Shown here one piece after another: positions 15,453-23,673 of a DNA stretch of 30,109 bases. This stretch comes from JAYTQG01 sp043746815 (GTDB lineage Bacteria > Actinomycetota > Thermoleophilia > Miltoncostaeales > Miltoncostaeaceae). The DNA is taken from the NCBI GenBank assembly GCA_043746815.1, contig JAYTQG010000007.1:1-30109 (forward strand), read 5' to 3'. A program made the position numbers and the translations under genes. The notes below the pieces were generated by a model. It had not been told where the DNA came from and did no database searches. It worked only from the letters and a program-made list of their open reading frames with translations. Position 1 is the first letter of the stretch, and each line of letters begins with the position of its first letter.

Positions 15453-16607
15453 ATGGATCGCGTTGACGTCGCAGTCATTGGAGCTGGCCCAGCGGGGTCG
15501 ACAACCGCCTACCGCCTCGCCGCAGCGGGCATCTCGGTCATGATGATCGATCGCGCCCGGTTTCCGCGCGATAAACCGTGCGGTGGCGGTGTGACCGTTC
15601 GGGGCGTGGCGCTTATCCCGATGTCGATCGATCCGGTTGTCGAGGCCATTGTCGACCGCGTGTCGATTCGCCTGCGCTACGGGGCAGAGGTTGAGCACAC
15701 GAACGCGACGCCCTACGTCCTGATGACTCAACGCCGTCGCTTGGATCATCATCTCGTGCAAGGCGCCCAAGAACAGGGTGCGCTTCTGCGCGAAGGGGCT
15801 CGGGTTCGCCAGATCGACCGGACCGGAGCCGGGTGGATGGTGCGCGGCGAAGGGTTCCAGGTTGTCGCGGACGTGATCGTGGGCGCGGACGGCGCGAACG
15901 GAATCAGTACGCGGGCCCTTGGCCTTGGGGGGATCGTCGAGTACGGGGTCGCGCTCGAGGGGAACCTTCCCTACGAAGGGGCGATCGATGATCATTCCAA
16001 GCGCGCGGTGATTGAGCTTGGCAATGTGCCTGGGGGCTACGGCTGGGTCTTCCCGAAGGGCGACCACGCGAACTTCGGCGTCGGCGGCTGGGACTCGGAG
16101 GGGCCGCACCTGCGCGGGCACCTGGACCGTCTTTGCGCGGCATATGGCGTCACGGCGAGTCAGTTGGAATCGGTCCGCGGGTGGCGCCTGCCGGTCCGCA
16201 CCAAGGGAACGATGCTCGCCACCGGGCGTGCCCTTGTCGTCGGTGACGCCGCTGGGATGGTGGATCCCCTCTCGGGCGACGGCATGTACGAGGCGTTCTT
16301 CACAGGACTGCACGCTGCCACTGCGGTGACGGATCTCATCCAGGGCCGCTCCACGAGCCTGATGGGATACGAGCGCACTATCCGTGACGCCTTGACGCGC
16401 CACAGCGTGATGACGCTCGGGGCAAAGTTTGGGGCTGATCGGTGGCCGGGCCTCGCGTTCGCGATGGCCCGTTCATCCCTCGGGCGCCGCGGCCTGCGTC
16501 GCTATCTCCAGGGGCGCGTCGATCCGCCCGCGCCCGAGCGCTACGGGACCAGTGCCTGGAGGGGAGCCGAGGCGGCCGTCAGGCGGTTGACTCAGCGTTC
16601 GACGTAA
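15453..16607 (+). CDS. geranylgeranyl reductase family FAD-dependent oxidoreductase
   Basis: A 384-aa flavoprotein of the geranylgeranyl-reductase group. The N-terminal FAD-binding fingerprint is VIGAGPAGS (8-16). The family's PCGGG substrate-site motif is at 42-46, a second FAD motif VGADGANG lies mid-protein, and VVGDAAGMVDPLSGDGM near residue 265 binds the flavin pyrophosphate. Such enzymes reduce prenyl chains (for example of menaquinone) or hydroxylate other lipophiles. No menaquinone gene is adjacent, so the substrate is open. The ATG at 15453 starts right at the FAD strand; in-frame codons upstream overlap the UvrD-like gene's 5' end. Its last 29 bp overlap the 3' end of the convergent DedA gene. 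Confidence 0.9.
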   Translation: MDRVDVAVIGAGPAGSTTAYRLAAAGISVMMIDRARFPRDKPCGGGVTVRGVALIPMSIDPVVEAIVDRVSIRLRYGAEVEHTNATPYVLMTQRRRLDHHLVQGAQEQGALLREGARVRQIDRTGAGWMVRGEGFQVVADVIVGADGANGISTRALGLGGIVEYGVALEGNLPYEGAIDDHSKRAVIELGNVPGGYGWVFPKGDHANFGVGGWDSEGPHLRGHLDRLCAAYGVTASQLESVRGWRLPVRTKGTMLATGRALVVGDAAGMVDPLSGDGMYEAFFTGLHAATAVTDLIQGRSTSLMGYERTIRDALTRHSVMTLGAKFGADRWPGLAFAMARSSLGRRGLRRYLQGRVDPPAPERYGTSAWRGAEAAVRRLTQRST

Positions 16608-17193
16608 CCATCTCCTGGCGCATTTGCTTCTCCCGCCGAGCGATCACCAGGCCAATCGCCGTCGCAACGCCAAATGCAATCAGCAGGCCGATCCAAGGGC
16701 GATCTTCAAAGGCCTTACCGCCCAGATAGCCGATGATCGCCGCCTGGGACGACCACGCCAGCGCACCCAGCGCATCGAACGTCGCGAAGCGCTTGTAGGC
16801 CATATGGCCCGCACCGCACGACATGTTCAGTGCGATCCGAAGACCTGGGAGAAAACGCCCAACAAACACCAGCGCCGAGCCCTGGCGGGCGATCATCCCC
16901 TCTGCTGCCGTGATGCGCTCCTCTCCCGCCATGCGGACGAGGAGTCGGCGGATCGGCCCGCCGCCTGCCCGGCCGATGAAGTAGGCGACGGAATCACCGA
17001 TCATGGCCCCCACGGTGCCAGCAAGGATGATCCAGTAGAGCTTCAGATCCCCCTTGGCCGCGACGACGGCAGTCGCGATGATCGCTGTCTCGCCGGGGAG
17101 CACCGGGAAGATCCCATCGCCAGCAACGATGAGCAACACGGCGATATAGCCGTAGCTGACTGCCCACTCTGTGAGACCGCTAAAAAACCCCAT
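16579..17193 (-). CDS. DedA family membrane protein (SNARE-associated/VTT domain)
   Basis: A 204-aa polytopic membrane protein of the DedA family, linked to lipid scrambling or flipping of undecaprenyl phosphate and to membrane homeostasis. Visible family marks are GDGIFPVLPGET (25-36), GAMIGDSVAYFIGRAGG (62-78) and FVGRFLPGLR (109-118), the last holding the essential Arg and Pro. Five or so hydrophobic segments span the protein, with a short, charged C-terminal tail after a final helix. The length is typical. The ATG at 17193 has only a weak GGTGG upstream. It shares a 130-bp divergent region with the L,D-transpeptidase, which fits a common theme of cell-envelope upkeep, though co-regulation is not shown. 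Confidence 0.93.
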   Translation of the reverse strand: MGFFSGLTEWAVSYGYIAVLLIVAGDGIFPVLPGETAIIATAVVAAKGDLKLYWIILAGTVGAMIGDSVAYFIGRAGGGPIRRLLVRMAGEERITAAEGMIARQGSALVFVGRFLPGLRIALNMSCGAGHMAYKRFATFDALGALAWSSQAAIIGYLGGKAFEDRPWIGLLIAFGVATAIGLVIARREKQMRQEMVTSNAESTA

Positions 17194-17323
17194 ACGCGGA
17201 AAACCACCCGTTGTTGGTGCTTCACTACTGCGTGACGATGTTCTCGCCGAACCCCAACCCTCAACGTCCGGTAAGAATCGCCGAAACTGGACTAGTGACG
17301 CTCTCCATGATGACAGGCACCAC

Positions 17324-18115
17324 GTGACCAGTCGACGGAACGTCGGATTGCTGCTCAGTGCCGCCCTTGCGGCCCTCCCCGTCGCGGGAGCACTCGGAGC
17401 GGGATCGGTCGCGCCCGCCTACTCGACGGCAGCTTCAGCCAAACCGACGGGGTGTCAGCTCCGTGGGCCCGGCCTCGCGGATGCCCCGACCCCTGCAGGC
17501 TCCTACACGGCACGGTTGATCGCGCCCTCGACGACCGTTCGTCGGCTGCCGTCGCTGTCGGCGAAACCATTTCGAACCCTCCGCGCGATCGCACCCCTGA
17601 ATGGCGGGGATGTCAACCTGCTGGTCACCGGCCGCGCGTGCGATGACCATCAGCGGGTATGGCTACGGGTCCGCATTCCCCAGCGACCAAACGGAAGCCA
17701 AGGGTGGGTGCGTCGGGATCCCTTCGAGCTGCGCCGCAACGCCTTTCGCATCGTGATCGACCAGAGCGATTTCTTTCTCACCGTCTTCGAAAACAACCAT
17801 CGCGTGCTGCGGGCCCGTGTCGCGGTTGGAAAGCCGGAGACACCAACACCATTCGGTCATTTTGCGATCGCAGAGAAGATTTACACGAACAGCCCCGGCG
17901 GCTTTCTCGGACCGCTTGTCATGCCCACAACGGGCTTCTCCGAGACCCTGAACGAGTACGCGGGCGGGAACGGGCGCTTCGCCATCCATGGCACCTCGAA
18001 GCCGGTCTTCATTGGAACGCGGGCGAGCCACGGGTGTATCCGGATGCTGAACTTTGACGTCATCCGCCTTGGAAAGATCGTCCGGCCGGGGACACCAATT
18101 CTCATCCAGCCGTGA
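17324..18115 (+). CDS. secreted L,D-transpeptidase (YkuD), copy 1
   Basis: A 263-aa exported enzyme that makes 3-3 peptidoglycan cross-links or anchors proteins to the wall. A cleavable signal peptide is likely (TSRRNV, then LLLSAALAALPVAGALG, with Ala-rich cleavage sites near residue 39). Residues about 55-140 look like a bacterial SH3-type fold ending in RPNGSQGWVRRD. The YkuD catalytic domain follows, with the conserved His in FAIHGT and the active-site Cys in SHGCIRM (Cys238). The GTG at 17324 is chosen because it gives a proper signal peptide; upstream codons in frame are not protein-like. It shares its architecture with the second L,D-transpeptidase at 28465-29229. Confidence 0.92.
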   Translation: MTSRRNVGLLLSAALAALPVAGALGAGSVAPAYSTAASAKPTGCQLRGPGLADAPTPAGSYTARLIAPSTTVRRLPSLSAKPFRTLRAIAPLNGGDVNLLVTGRACDDHQRVWLRVRIPQRPNGSQGWVRRDPFELRRNAFRIVIDQSDFFLTVFENNHRVLRARVAVGKPETPTPFGHFAIAEKIYTNSPGGFLGPLVMPTTGFSETLNEYAGGNGRFAIHGTSKPVFIGTRASHGCIRMLNFDVIRLGKIVRPGTPILIQP

Positions 18116-18213
18116 CCCTGGGGCGTCGGTCGAGCCTCTGGGCGATGGCCGGAGATCCGCAGACGAACTGAAGCAGCCACGGGGTTCGCGGTACTGCCCG
18201 GTGACGTATGTGC

Positions 18214-18219
18214 GATAAT
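18214..18219 (+). promoter_or_regulatory. -10 box GATAAT before a leaderless start
   Basis: GATAAT matches TATAAT at five of six positions and ends 6 nt before the ATG at 18226, so the transcript should begin at or near the start codon. The upstream gap (18116-18213) shows no clear -35 or terminator. Confidence 0.5.
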
Positions 18220-18225
18220 CACGGT

Positions 18226-18483
18226 ATGTCCGATCCTCTGCCCCAAGAAGTCGTCGATTCCATCTCCGTGCTCGATGGTGACCTCGCCGAGCAGATCCGA
18301 GAGGCACTTGAGCCCGTCGCAGCCGAGATCGGTCCGCGTGAGATCGCGGTGATCGATCGTCTCTCGAAGGGAATCGCGAGCAATGCTCCGGCCTCCGAGT
18401 TGAATGCCTTCGTGCGCCTGCTTCCCGTGACGGTCAGTCGCGTGCTCCAGATCACGCTTGAGCCGGTTCTCACCAAGGCATAG
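18226..18483 (+). CDS. small acidic protein of unknown function (85 aa)
   Basis: I do not recognise the family. The 85 residues are predicted mostly helical and mildly acidic, without signal peptide, cysteines or membrane segments. The start fits a leaderless transcript (GATAAT box 6 nt upstream) and the codon use resembles the neighbours, so it is probably real. It heads a run of six plus-strand genes reaching to 23593. The next gene has its first canonical start 105 nt downstream, but that frame is already open at this gene's stop codon. Confidence 0.65.
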   Translation: MSDPLPQEVVDSISVLDGDLAEQIREALEPVAAEIGPREIAVIDRLSKGIASNAPASELNAFVRLLPVTVSRVLQITLEPVLTKA

Positions 18484-18587
18484 CGCTCTCCCTCGCAGCT
18501 TCCTACGCGACCCTCTGCCTCGGGCAGGGGCTCGTTGCTGCGGCCCCAGTCAGATGTACTCGCTCGGCCCGTCGCGCCCTCACCGGC

Positions 18588-19286
18588 TTGCTGGTTCCGG
18601 CAGTTGCTCTTGTCGTGGGAGTGTTGCTCATTCGCGCGGTTTCCGGCGGGACGACCCTCCTGGCCACGCTCGCGACCGTTGGGGCACCGGCCGGGGCGGC
18701 GCTCTGCGGGTTTGCAGCCGGTTGGCGCGCACCCTGGTGGACGGCGGCGGCCGCGACCTTGCTCTATGGGACCGCATGGTTCGGTTCGGGGCCCATTGCT
18801 GAAGCCGCCGGTATTGCGCTCATCGGCGGGTGCTGTCTCTTCCTGGCCCGCTGGGTTGCAGGTGGCGCACCGCCCCCGGTAATCGTCGCGGGGCTCGTAC
18901 TGCTGGTTGCAGTGGACTGCGTCCTTGTGCTGGGCCTTGACGCGGTGCGGCCAGCGACGATTGCGTTGCACGCCGCGCGACCAGTCGGGTCCCCACTCGG
19001 CGGCGGTCACCCCTTACCGGATCTTCAGGACGCCACGTTCGGGACGGCGCTGATGGGGTGGCTGGACATCTTCGCGCCAGCCGTGCTTGCCGTCCTCATG
19101 ACGGGCGCTCGCACGCCACGGTTTGTCGCCGCGGCCGCGACCGTGCTGGCGGGTTGGGCCTGGGGAGCCCTCCTCCTCGTCCGGCCGGAGATCCCGGCCA
19201 CCGTTCCCGTCCTTGCCGGGTGTGGTGTTTGGTTTTTACACGACAGGATGAAAAATCACGGAAGCCACCTAGAATCGCCCGCATGA
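18588..19286 (+). CDS. multi-pass membrane protein of unknown function
   Basis: A 232-aa very hydrophobic protein with about seven predicted membrane segments, rich in Ala, Gly, Val and Leu, and a short basic tail (HDRMKNHG). No family motif is evident. The start is unsure: TTG at 18588 is the first canonical start in this frame, but the frame is open back to 18462. Its upstream part reads like protein, with a hydrophobic stretch (LSLAASYATLCLGQGL) and a basic RCTRSARRAL. A rarer start codon further up is therefore possible. The stop overlaps the start of the sugar dehydrogenase gene as ATGA, which suggests translational coupling with it. Confidence 0.7.
   Translation: MLVPAVALVVGVLLIRAVSGGTTLLATLATVGAPAGAALCGFAAGWRAPWWTAAAATLLYGTAWFGSGPIAEAAGIALIGGCCLFLARWVAGGAPPPVIVAGLVLLVAVDCVLVLGLDAVRPATIALHAARPVGSPLGGGHPLPDLQDATFGTALMGWLDIFAPAVLAVLMTGARTPRFVAAAATVLAGWAWGALLLVRPEIPATVPVLAGCGVWFLHDRMKNHGSHLESPA
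19270..19275 (+). promoter_or_regulatory. -10 box TAGAAT before the sugar dehydrogenase
   Basis: TAGAAT (five of six matches to TATAAT) ends 7 nt before the ATG at 19283. It lies inside the end of the upstream membrane protein gene, so the dehydrogenase may have its own leaderless transcript in addition to coupled translation through ATGA. Confidence 0.45.
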
Positions 19287-20410
19287 TCACACGCCCCCTC
19301 GTGGTACTCGCCGGTTGCGCTCTTGTCGCTGGCAGCGCGCAGACCGCCCTCGCAGCAGGACCCCGTCTCGTCAAGGTCGCCCAGGTGGCGAACCCGGTCG
19401 CGATCGTGGCTCCGAAGGCCAGTAAGCAGTTCTTCGTTGTCTCGCAACCCGGCAAGATCTTCCTGATCGTCGGCGGGAAAGTACAACGAACGCCCTTTCT
19501 CGACCTCACCGACCGCGTGACCTACGGCGGGGAACGTGGACTGCTTGGGCTCGCGTTCCATCCCGACTACGCCACCAATGGACGCTTCTTCGTCAACTAC
19601 ACCGGCGCTGAGGGTGCGACCACGGTTGTCGAGTTCGCCCGTCAATCGCCGACGGTCGCGAACCGCGACAGCGCCCGCACGCTCCTCACCATTGCCCAGC
19701 CGTATGCGAATCACAATGGCGGCAACCTGGCGTTTGGACCCGACGGAATGCTCTATATCGGGATGGGCGATGGCGGTTCCGGTGGTGACCCACAGGGCAA
19801 CGGGCAGCGTCTCGACACCCTGCTTGGAAAGATGCTTCGCATCGACGTCAACGGGCCGCAGCCATACGGCATTCCGGCGGACAACCCATTTGTGAAGACC
19901 ACTGGAGCGAAGCCGGAGATTTGGGCCTATGGCCTGCGTAACCCGTGGCGCTTCTCGTTTGACCGCGTCACTGGTGATTTGTGGACCGGGGATGTGGGTC
20001 AGGACGCGTGGGAGGAAATCGACCATGTCCGGGCTGGCAAGGCGGGCGTCAACTACGGATGGAACACGCGCGAGGGCCGTCATCCGTTCCAGGGCGGTCG
20101 CACCGCTCGCGGTCGGATCACGGACCCAGTGGCCGACTATGCGCACGGATCGGCTGGTTGCTCAGTGACCGGCGGGTTTGTCTACCGCGGCGCGAGCGTC
20201 CCCTCACTTCGGGGCCGCTACGTCTACGGGGACTACTGCTCGGGACGCATTTGGACGCTTCCGGCGACCGGTCCCGCGGGGGTGCCGCGTGAGATCACCG
20301 GCCAGCTTGGCGTCAAAGTTACCGGGCTGTCGACCTTCGGCGAAGACGCTGCTGGTGAGCTGTACTTGGCGATGAACGACTCGGGTGGGATCTACCGGTT
20401 CCGAAAGTAG
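19283..20410 (+). CDS. secreted PQQ-dependent sugar dehydrogenase (glucose/sorbosone dehydrogenase family)
   Basis: A 375-aa exported six-bladed beta-propeller of the soluble aldose sugar dehydrogenase type, oxidising sugars with PQQ. A signal peptide is clear (MITRPLVVLAGCALVAGS, cleavage near AALAAG). Family marks are GERGLLGLAFHPDY (83-96), NHNGGNLAFGPDG (143-155, with the likely catalytic His144), GDGGSGGDPQ, LRNPWRFSFD and the late GGFVYRG and YGDYCSG segments. The GDGGSGGDP loop probably binds calcium. Length fits the family. The start codon overlaps the previous gene's stop. No PQQ biosynthesis genes are in the window, so cofactor supply is unknown and a non-PQQ member cannot be excluded. 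Confidence 0.92.
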   Translation: MITRPLVVLAGCALVAGSAQTALAAGPRLVKVAQVANPVAIVAPKASKQFFVVSQPGKIFLIVGGKVQRTPFLDLTDRVTYGGERGLLGLAFHPDYATNGRFFVNYTGAEGATTVVEFARQSPTVANRDSARTLLTIAQPYANHNGGNLAFGPDGMLYIGMGDGGSGGDPQGNGQRLDTLLGKMLRIDVNGPQPYGIPADNPFVKTTGAKPEIWAYGLRNPWRFSFDRVTGDLWTGDVGQDAWEEIDHVRAGKAGVNYGWNTREGRHPFQGGRTARGRITDPVADYAHGSAGCSVTGGFVYRGASVPSLRGRYVYGDYCSGRIWTLPATGPAGVPREITGQLGVKVTGLSTFGEDAAGELYLAMNDSGGIYRFRK

Positions 20411-20452
20411 ACCCCAGGGGACTCCGAGAGCTCGCAGCGGCGTAGTACGACC

Positions 20453-21421
20453 ATGAACCGACGATCCTTTCTTGGTGCCGCGGCCGCCGCGCCCTTCGCG
20501 GCCCGTGCCAGCATCGCCCATGCCACCGCCGGACGGTCCCGCGCACTCGCCTTGGTCACAGCTGACGCGGAGCGCCGAGTGGTCGTCGTGGACTTGGCGT
20601 CCGGCGATGTCATCAAACGCATCGCAGTTGGCGCCGGTCCCCGAAGTATCGAAGCCGTTGCCGATGGACGCTTGGCCGTGGTCGGACACTTCAACGACCG
20701 GTTGATCAGCATCATTGACCTCCGAACCCTGCGGCTGGTTGGGGAGATCGGCGACATCGGTGAGCCCCGCTACACCGCGGCGCACCGCGATGGTCGGCAC
20801 GCTCATGTCACGGACTCTGCCCGCGGCGAGCTGGTGACCGTCGACCTTGTGAAGCGTCGGATTGTGGCGCGGGTGGAGATCGGCGCGTTCGCGCGTCACG
20901 TCACGATCGACCCGTCCAGTACGCGAGTGATCGCCGCCCTGGGTTCGCGGGCCCCGCAGATCGCCGTTGTCGATGTTGACGATCCCCTCCATCCGAAACT
21001 GGTGCGCCGGTTTCATGCAGTTGACGCGGCCCATGATGTCGCCGCTGCACCCGACGGTCGGCTTGCCTGGATCTCATCGGGCGCGACTCGACGTGTTGCG
21101 ATTCATGACCTCGCGACGGCGCGGGTCTTGACGACGGTCGACGGTGGCCATTGGCCCCAGCACATCGCCCATCTCGGCAACCTGACCTACGTGACCAGCG
21201 GCGACGATGGCACGCTGACGGTCTTCGAGACCGCGACGGGCCGCCGGGTTCGCGCCCACGGCGTTCCCGATGGCTCCTACAACGTTGTGGCCGCAGCCGG
21301 CTACATCGTGACGCCATCGTTGGACCGGGGAACGCTGACTACCCTCCCGCCTGGGGGACGCAGCGCTCGGGTCGTGCAGGCCGCACAACACGCGCACGAC
21401 GCATGCATTTCGATACGTTAG
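20453..21421 (+). CDS. Tat-exported YVTN-type beta-propeller protein
   Basis: A 322-aa protein starting with a twin-arginine signal (NRRSFLGAAAAAPFAA, cleavage near HATA). The rest is a chain of short blades of about 40 residues in the style of YVTN/surface-layer propellers, such as RVVVVDLASGDVIKRI, LISIIDLRTLRLVGEI, LVTVDLVKRRIV and LTVFETATGRRV. Function is unknown: such propellers serve as binding scaffolds or as parts of periplasmic redox systems. Several His residues (HAHD near the end) could bind metal. It lies 42 nt after the sugar dehydrogenase and 4 nt before hemQ on the same strand. Tat export suggests folding or cofactor loading before secretion. Confidence 0.85.
   Translation: MNRRSFLGAAAAAPFAARASIAHATAGRSRALALVTADAERRVVVVDLASGDVIKRIAVGAGPRSIEAVADGRLAVVGHFNDRLISIIDLRTLRLVGEIGDIGEPRYTAAHRDGRHAHVTDSARGELVTVDLVKRRIVARVEIGAFARHVTIDPSSTRVIAALGSRAPQIAVVDVDDPLHPKLVRRFHAVDAAHDVAAAPDGRLAWISSGATRRVAIHDLATARVLTTVDGGHWPQHIAHLGNLTYVTSGDDGTLTVFETATGRRVRAHGVPDGSYNVVAAAGYIVTPSLDRGTLTTLPPGGRSARVVQAAQHAHDACISIR
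21414..21419 (+). promoter_or_regulatory. hemQ: -10 box TACGTT before hemQ
   Basis: TACGTT ends 6 nt before the GTG at 21426 and overlaps the stop region of the propeller gene. The intervening AGCGAG contains GAG directly against the start, too close for a usual Shine-Dalgarno, so a leaderless transcript is plausible. Because the sequence also lies in an operon-like run, chance is possible. Confidence 0.35.
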
Positions 21422-21425
21422 CGAG

Positions 21426-22187
21426 GTGACGACCGACTCAGCCGTGATCCCGTCCGAAGGATGGGGAGTCTGCCACCTGTTTCTTCGATCAAGCGGTGGC
21501 GACGGCGCCTGCATTCGTGACGCCGTTCAGCGATTTTGCGCTACCGAGCCACAGCAAGTGATCGCCTTCTCGGTCCTTGGCGGACGGGCCGACATTGGAC
21601 TGATGGCGATCGCTCCTGACCTCGATGCCATCGACGCACTGACTAAGGACGTCCTTAGCGGGCCGGTCGAACACGTCTATTCGTTCGTATCACTGACCGA
21701 ATCAAGTCCGTACACGAGCACTGAGGAGGATGAGCGCGCCCGGCTCGTCGCGAGCGGTGAATCCGACATCGCGTCCAAGCTCGACGCATGGCGAACGCGG
21801 ATGGACGCGTACCGCGACGCCCGCCTTCATCCGCAACTGCCTCCGAAGAAGCTCCTTGCCTTCTACCCGATGTCAAAGACCCGTGAAGCTGGCGCGAATT
21901 GGTACGAGCTCGACTTTGCTGAACGCAAACGCCTGATGCTCGGCCACGCGATCGTGGGACGTAAATACGCGGGACGAATTCTCCAACTGATCACCGGGGC
22001 GACGGGCTTGGATGACTGGGAATGGGGGGTCACACTCGCTGCTGACGATCCGGCGGCGATTAAGGCGATCGTCGAGGAGATGCGCTACGACGTCGTGAGC
22101 GCGAGGTATGGCCTGTTTGGACCCTTTTGGGTCGGACTGGTGAAGCCGGTCGACGAGGTACTGGCGCGCGCAGGACTCGCCCTGTGA
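21426..22187 (+). CDS. hemQ: coproheme decarboxylase / chlorite dismutase family (HemQ, ChdC)
   Basis: A 253-aa heme-binding enzyme that decarboxylates coproheme III to heme b, the last step of the coproporphyrin-dependent pathway of Gram-positive bacteria. The second half carries the family core: YPMSK (147-151), NWYELDFAER, the proximal His in GHAIVGRKYAG (His174), QLITGATGLDDWEWGVTL and EEMRYD. Residues Arg133, Tyr147, Met149, His174, Gln187, Arg220 and Ser225 coincide with positions I recall for the Listeria enzyme, which argues for decarboxylase and not chlorite dismutase activity. The start is GTG at 21426, 4 nt after the previous stop. The stop overlaps the next gene as GTGA. Confidence 0.95.
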   Translation: MTTDSAVIPSEGWGVCHLFLRSSGGDGACIRDAVQRFCATEPQQVIAFSVLGGRADIGLMAIAPDLDAIDALTKDVLSGPVEHVYSFVSLTESSPYTSTEEDERARLVASGESDIASKLDAWRTRMDAYRDARLHPQLPPKKLLAFYPMSKTREAGANWYELDFAERKRLMLGHAIVGRKYAGRILQLITGATGLDDWEWGVTLAADDPAAIKAIVEEMRYDVVSARYGLFGPFWVGLVKPVDEVLARAGLAL

Positions 22188-23593
22188 GCCCCCGTGATCT
22201 TGACGCCGAGCTGCGCGCGGCCGGGCAAGGCCACCTCGTTGACGCCGTTTCCCGTTCCACGCAGCTGCGCAGGCAGGTCGAGGCGCTCGATCTCGACATG
22301 ATCGCGGACCTTGTGCGGCGGTTCGTGCACAGTGACGAGACGCACCCGGCAATGAACCTGGATCCCCCGGATGTCGTCCGTGTCCCAGCGACCGATGACG
22401 AACGCGAACGGGATCGAGTTGCCCGGGAGGCGGGCGAACACGCGATTCGTGCAGGTGAGGTCGCCCTGGTTCTGGTCGCCGGTGGTCAGGGCACGCGTCT
22501 CGGATTCAATGGGCCGAAGGGTGATTTTCCGTTCGGGTCGATCACCGGCCGAACGCTTTTCTCGCATCACGCTGCGAAGATCGCGGCGCTCCGGGGACGC
22601 TACGGCACGACCACCCTGCCCTGGTACATCATGACCTCACCGGAGAACGACTCAGCCACCCGGGCAGCGTTCGAACGGGAGGACTGGTTCGGGCTCGACC
22701 CTGCCAGCGTGCACTTCTTGGTGCAGGGAACGATGCCCGCGGTGGATCGTGAGACGGGTGCGATCCTTCTCGCAGACGCCGACAATCTCGCGCTGTCGCC
22801 GGACGGACACGGAGGGCTTCTCTACGCACTGATCCGGGACGGCCTCATCGACGAGATGCGTCGAACGGGTGTGCGGACGCTCTTTACCTTCCAGGTGGAC
22901 AACCCACTCGTTCGTATCGCGCGCCCAGAGTTCGTTGGATACCACCGTCTCGCCGGGGCTGAGATGTCGAGTGTTGTTGTGCGCAAACGTGAGGCCGCCG
23001 AACGGATGGGCGTCGTCGCAAAGACCGGGTTCACTACCATGCTCGTCGAGTACTCTGACCTCCCGGTCGAGCTCGCCGAACGGCGCCTTCCCGATGGTTT
23101 GCTTGCCTTCTGGGGGGGATCGATCGCCGTCCACTGCATTGAGCTGGCCCTGGTTGACCGTATCGCCGCAACCGGTGGTCGCCTGCCGTTTCACAAGGCT
23201 CTGAAGCCCGTTCCCCACATTGACCACGCGGGGCACCCGGTGATCCCCGACGGCCCAAATAGTGTCAAGTTCGAGAGTTTCATTTTTGACGCGCTCCCGC
23301 TCGCGACGGCAACGGAGACCGTCGAAGCACGACGCGGCGAAGAATTCTCGCCGATCAAGAACGCGGTGGGCTCCGATTCCCCGGAGAGCGCGCGTCGCGA
23401 CCTGAATCTTCTGTTTGCTGGTTGGCTGGCCGAGGCGGGGATTGAGGTCCCGCGGGACCCAGCCGGGCACCCGGTCCACGCGATCGAGATCGACCCGCGT
23501 CGTGCATTGACGAGCACGGACCTCACGGGCGTGACGGACATCGATACCACCGGGCCGATACTGATCGCGCCCGAGGCTCAAGCAATCGACTGA
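22184..23593 (+). CDS. UTP-dependent sugar-1-phosphate uridylyltransferase (UDPGP/UAP1-like)
   Basis: A 469-aa enzyme of the UDPGP family, which forms a UDP-sugar and pyrophosphate from UTP and a sugar 1-phosphate. It resembles the UAP1/AGX (UDP-N-acetylglucosamine) branch rather than bacterial GalU or GlmU. The nucleotide loop is LVAGGQGTRLGFNGPKG (97-113). Further marks are PWYIMTS, the FFL-like VHFLVQGTMPAVD, the PDGHGG loop, FQVDNPLV, and the late PNSVKFESFIFDAL and SPIKNAVGSDSP. The start is GTG at 22184, overlapping the hemQ stop by 4 nt, which implies coupled translation. Bacterial members of this branch are less common; the true substrate (GlcNAc-1-P, Glc-1-P or other) is open. Confidence 0.9.
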   Translation: MSPRDLDAELRAAGQGHLVDAVSRSTQLRRQVEALDLDMIADLVRRFVHSDETHPAMNLDPPDVVRVPATDDERERDRVAREAGEHAIRAGEVALVLVAGGQGTRLGFNGPKGDFPFGSITGRTLFSHHAAKIAALRGRYGTTTLPWYIMTSPENDSATRAAFEREDWFGLDPASVHFLVQGTMPAVDRETGAILLADADNLALSPDGHGGLLYALIRDGLIDEMRRTGVRTLFTFQVDNPLVRIARPEFVGYHRLAGAEMSSVVVRKREAAERMGVVAKTGFTTMLVEYSDLPVELAERRLPDGLLAFWGGSIAVHCIELALVDRIAATGGRLPFHKALKPVPHIDHAGHPVIPDGPNSVKFESFIFDALPLATATETVEARRGEEFSPIKNAVGSDSPESARRDLNLLFAGWLAEAGIEVPRDPAGHPVHAIEIDPRRALTSTDLTGVTDIDTTGPILIAPEAQAID

Positions 23594-23673
23594 TTCGCCG
23601 ATACGACATTGGTGACGCACTCGGATTGTCCGGCGCGTCGGTGTGGAGGTAGCGGCGTGGGGCGCGACGACCG

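Noticed and set aside
15351..16403. Long minus-strand open frame extending the UvrD-like gene by about 350 codons
   Set aside because: It is the antisense of the flavoprotein gene, rich in His, Arg and Asp without fold-like pattern. The TATGCT box and ATG at 15350 mark a better start.
19058..19282. 75-codon upstream extension of the sugar dehydrogenase
   Set aside because: It lies wholly inside the membrane protein gene in another frame. The ATG at 19283 starts a clear signal peptide.
22652..23620. 322-codon minus-strand frame
   Set aside because: It is antisense to the uridylyltransferase gene; no motif, promoter or ribosome site supports it.
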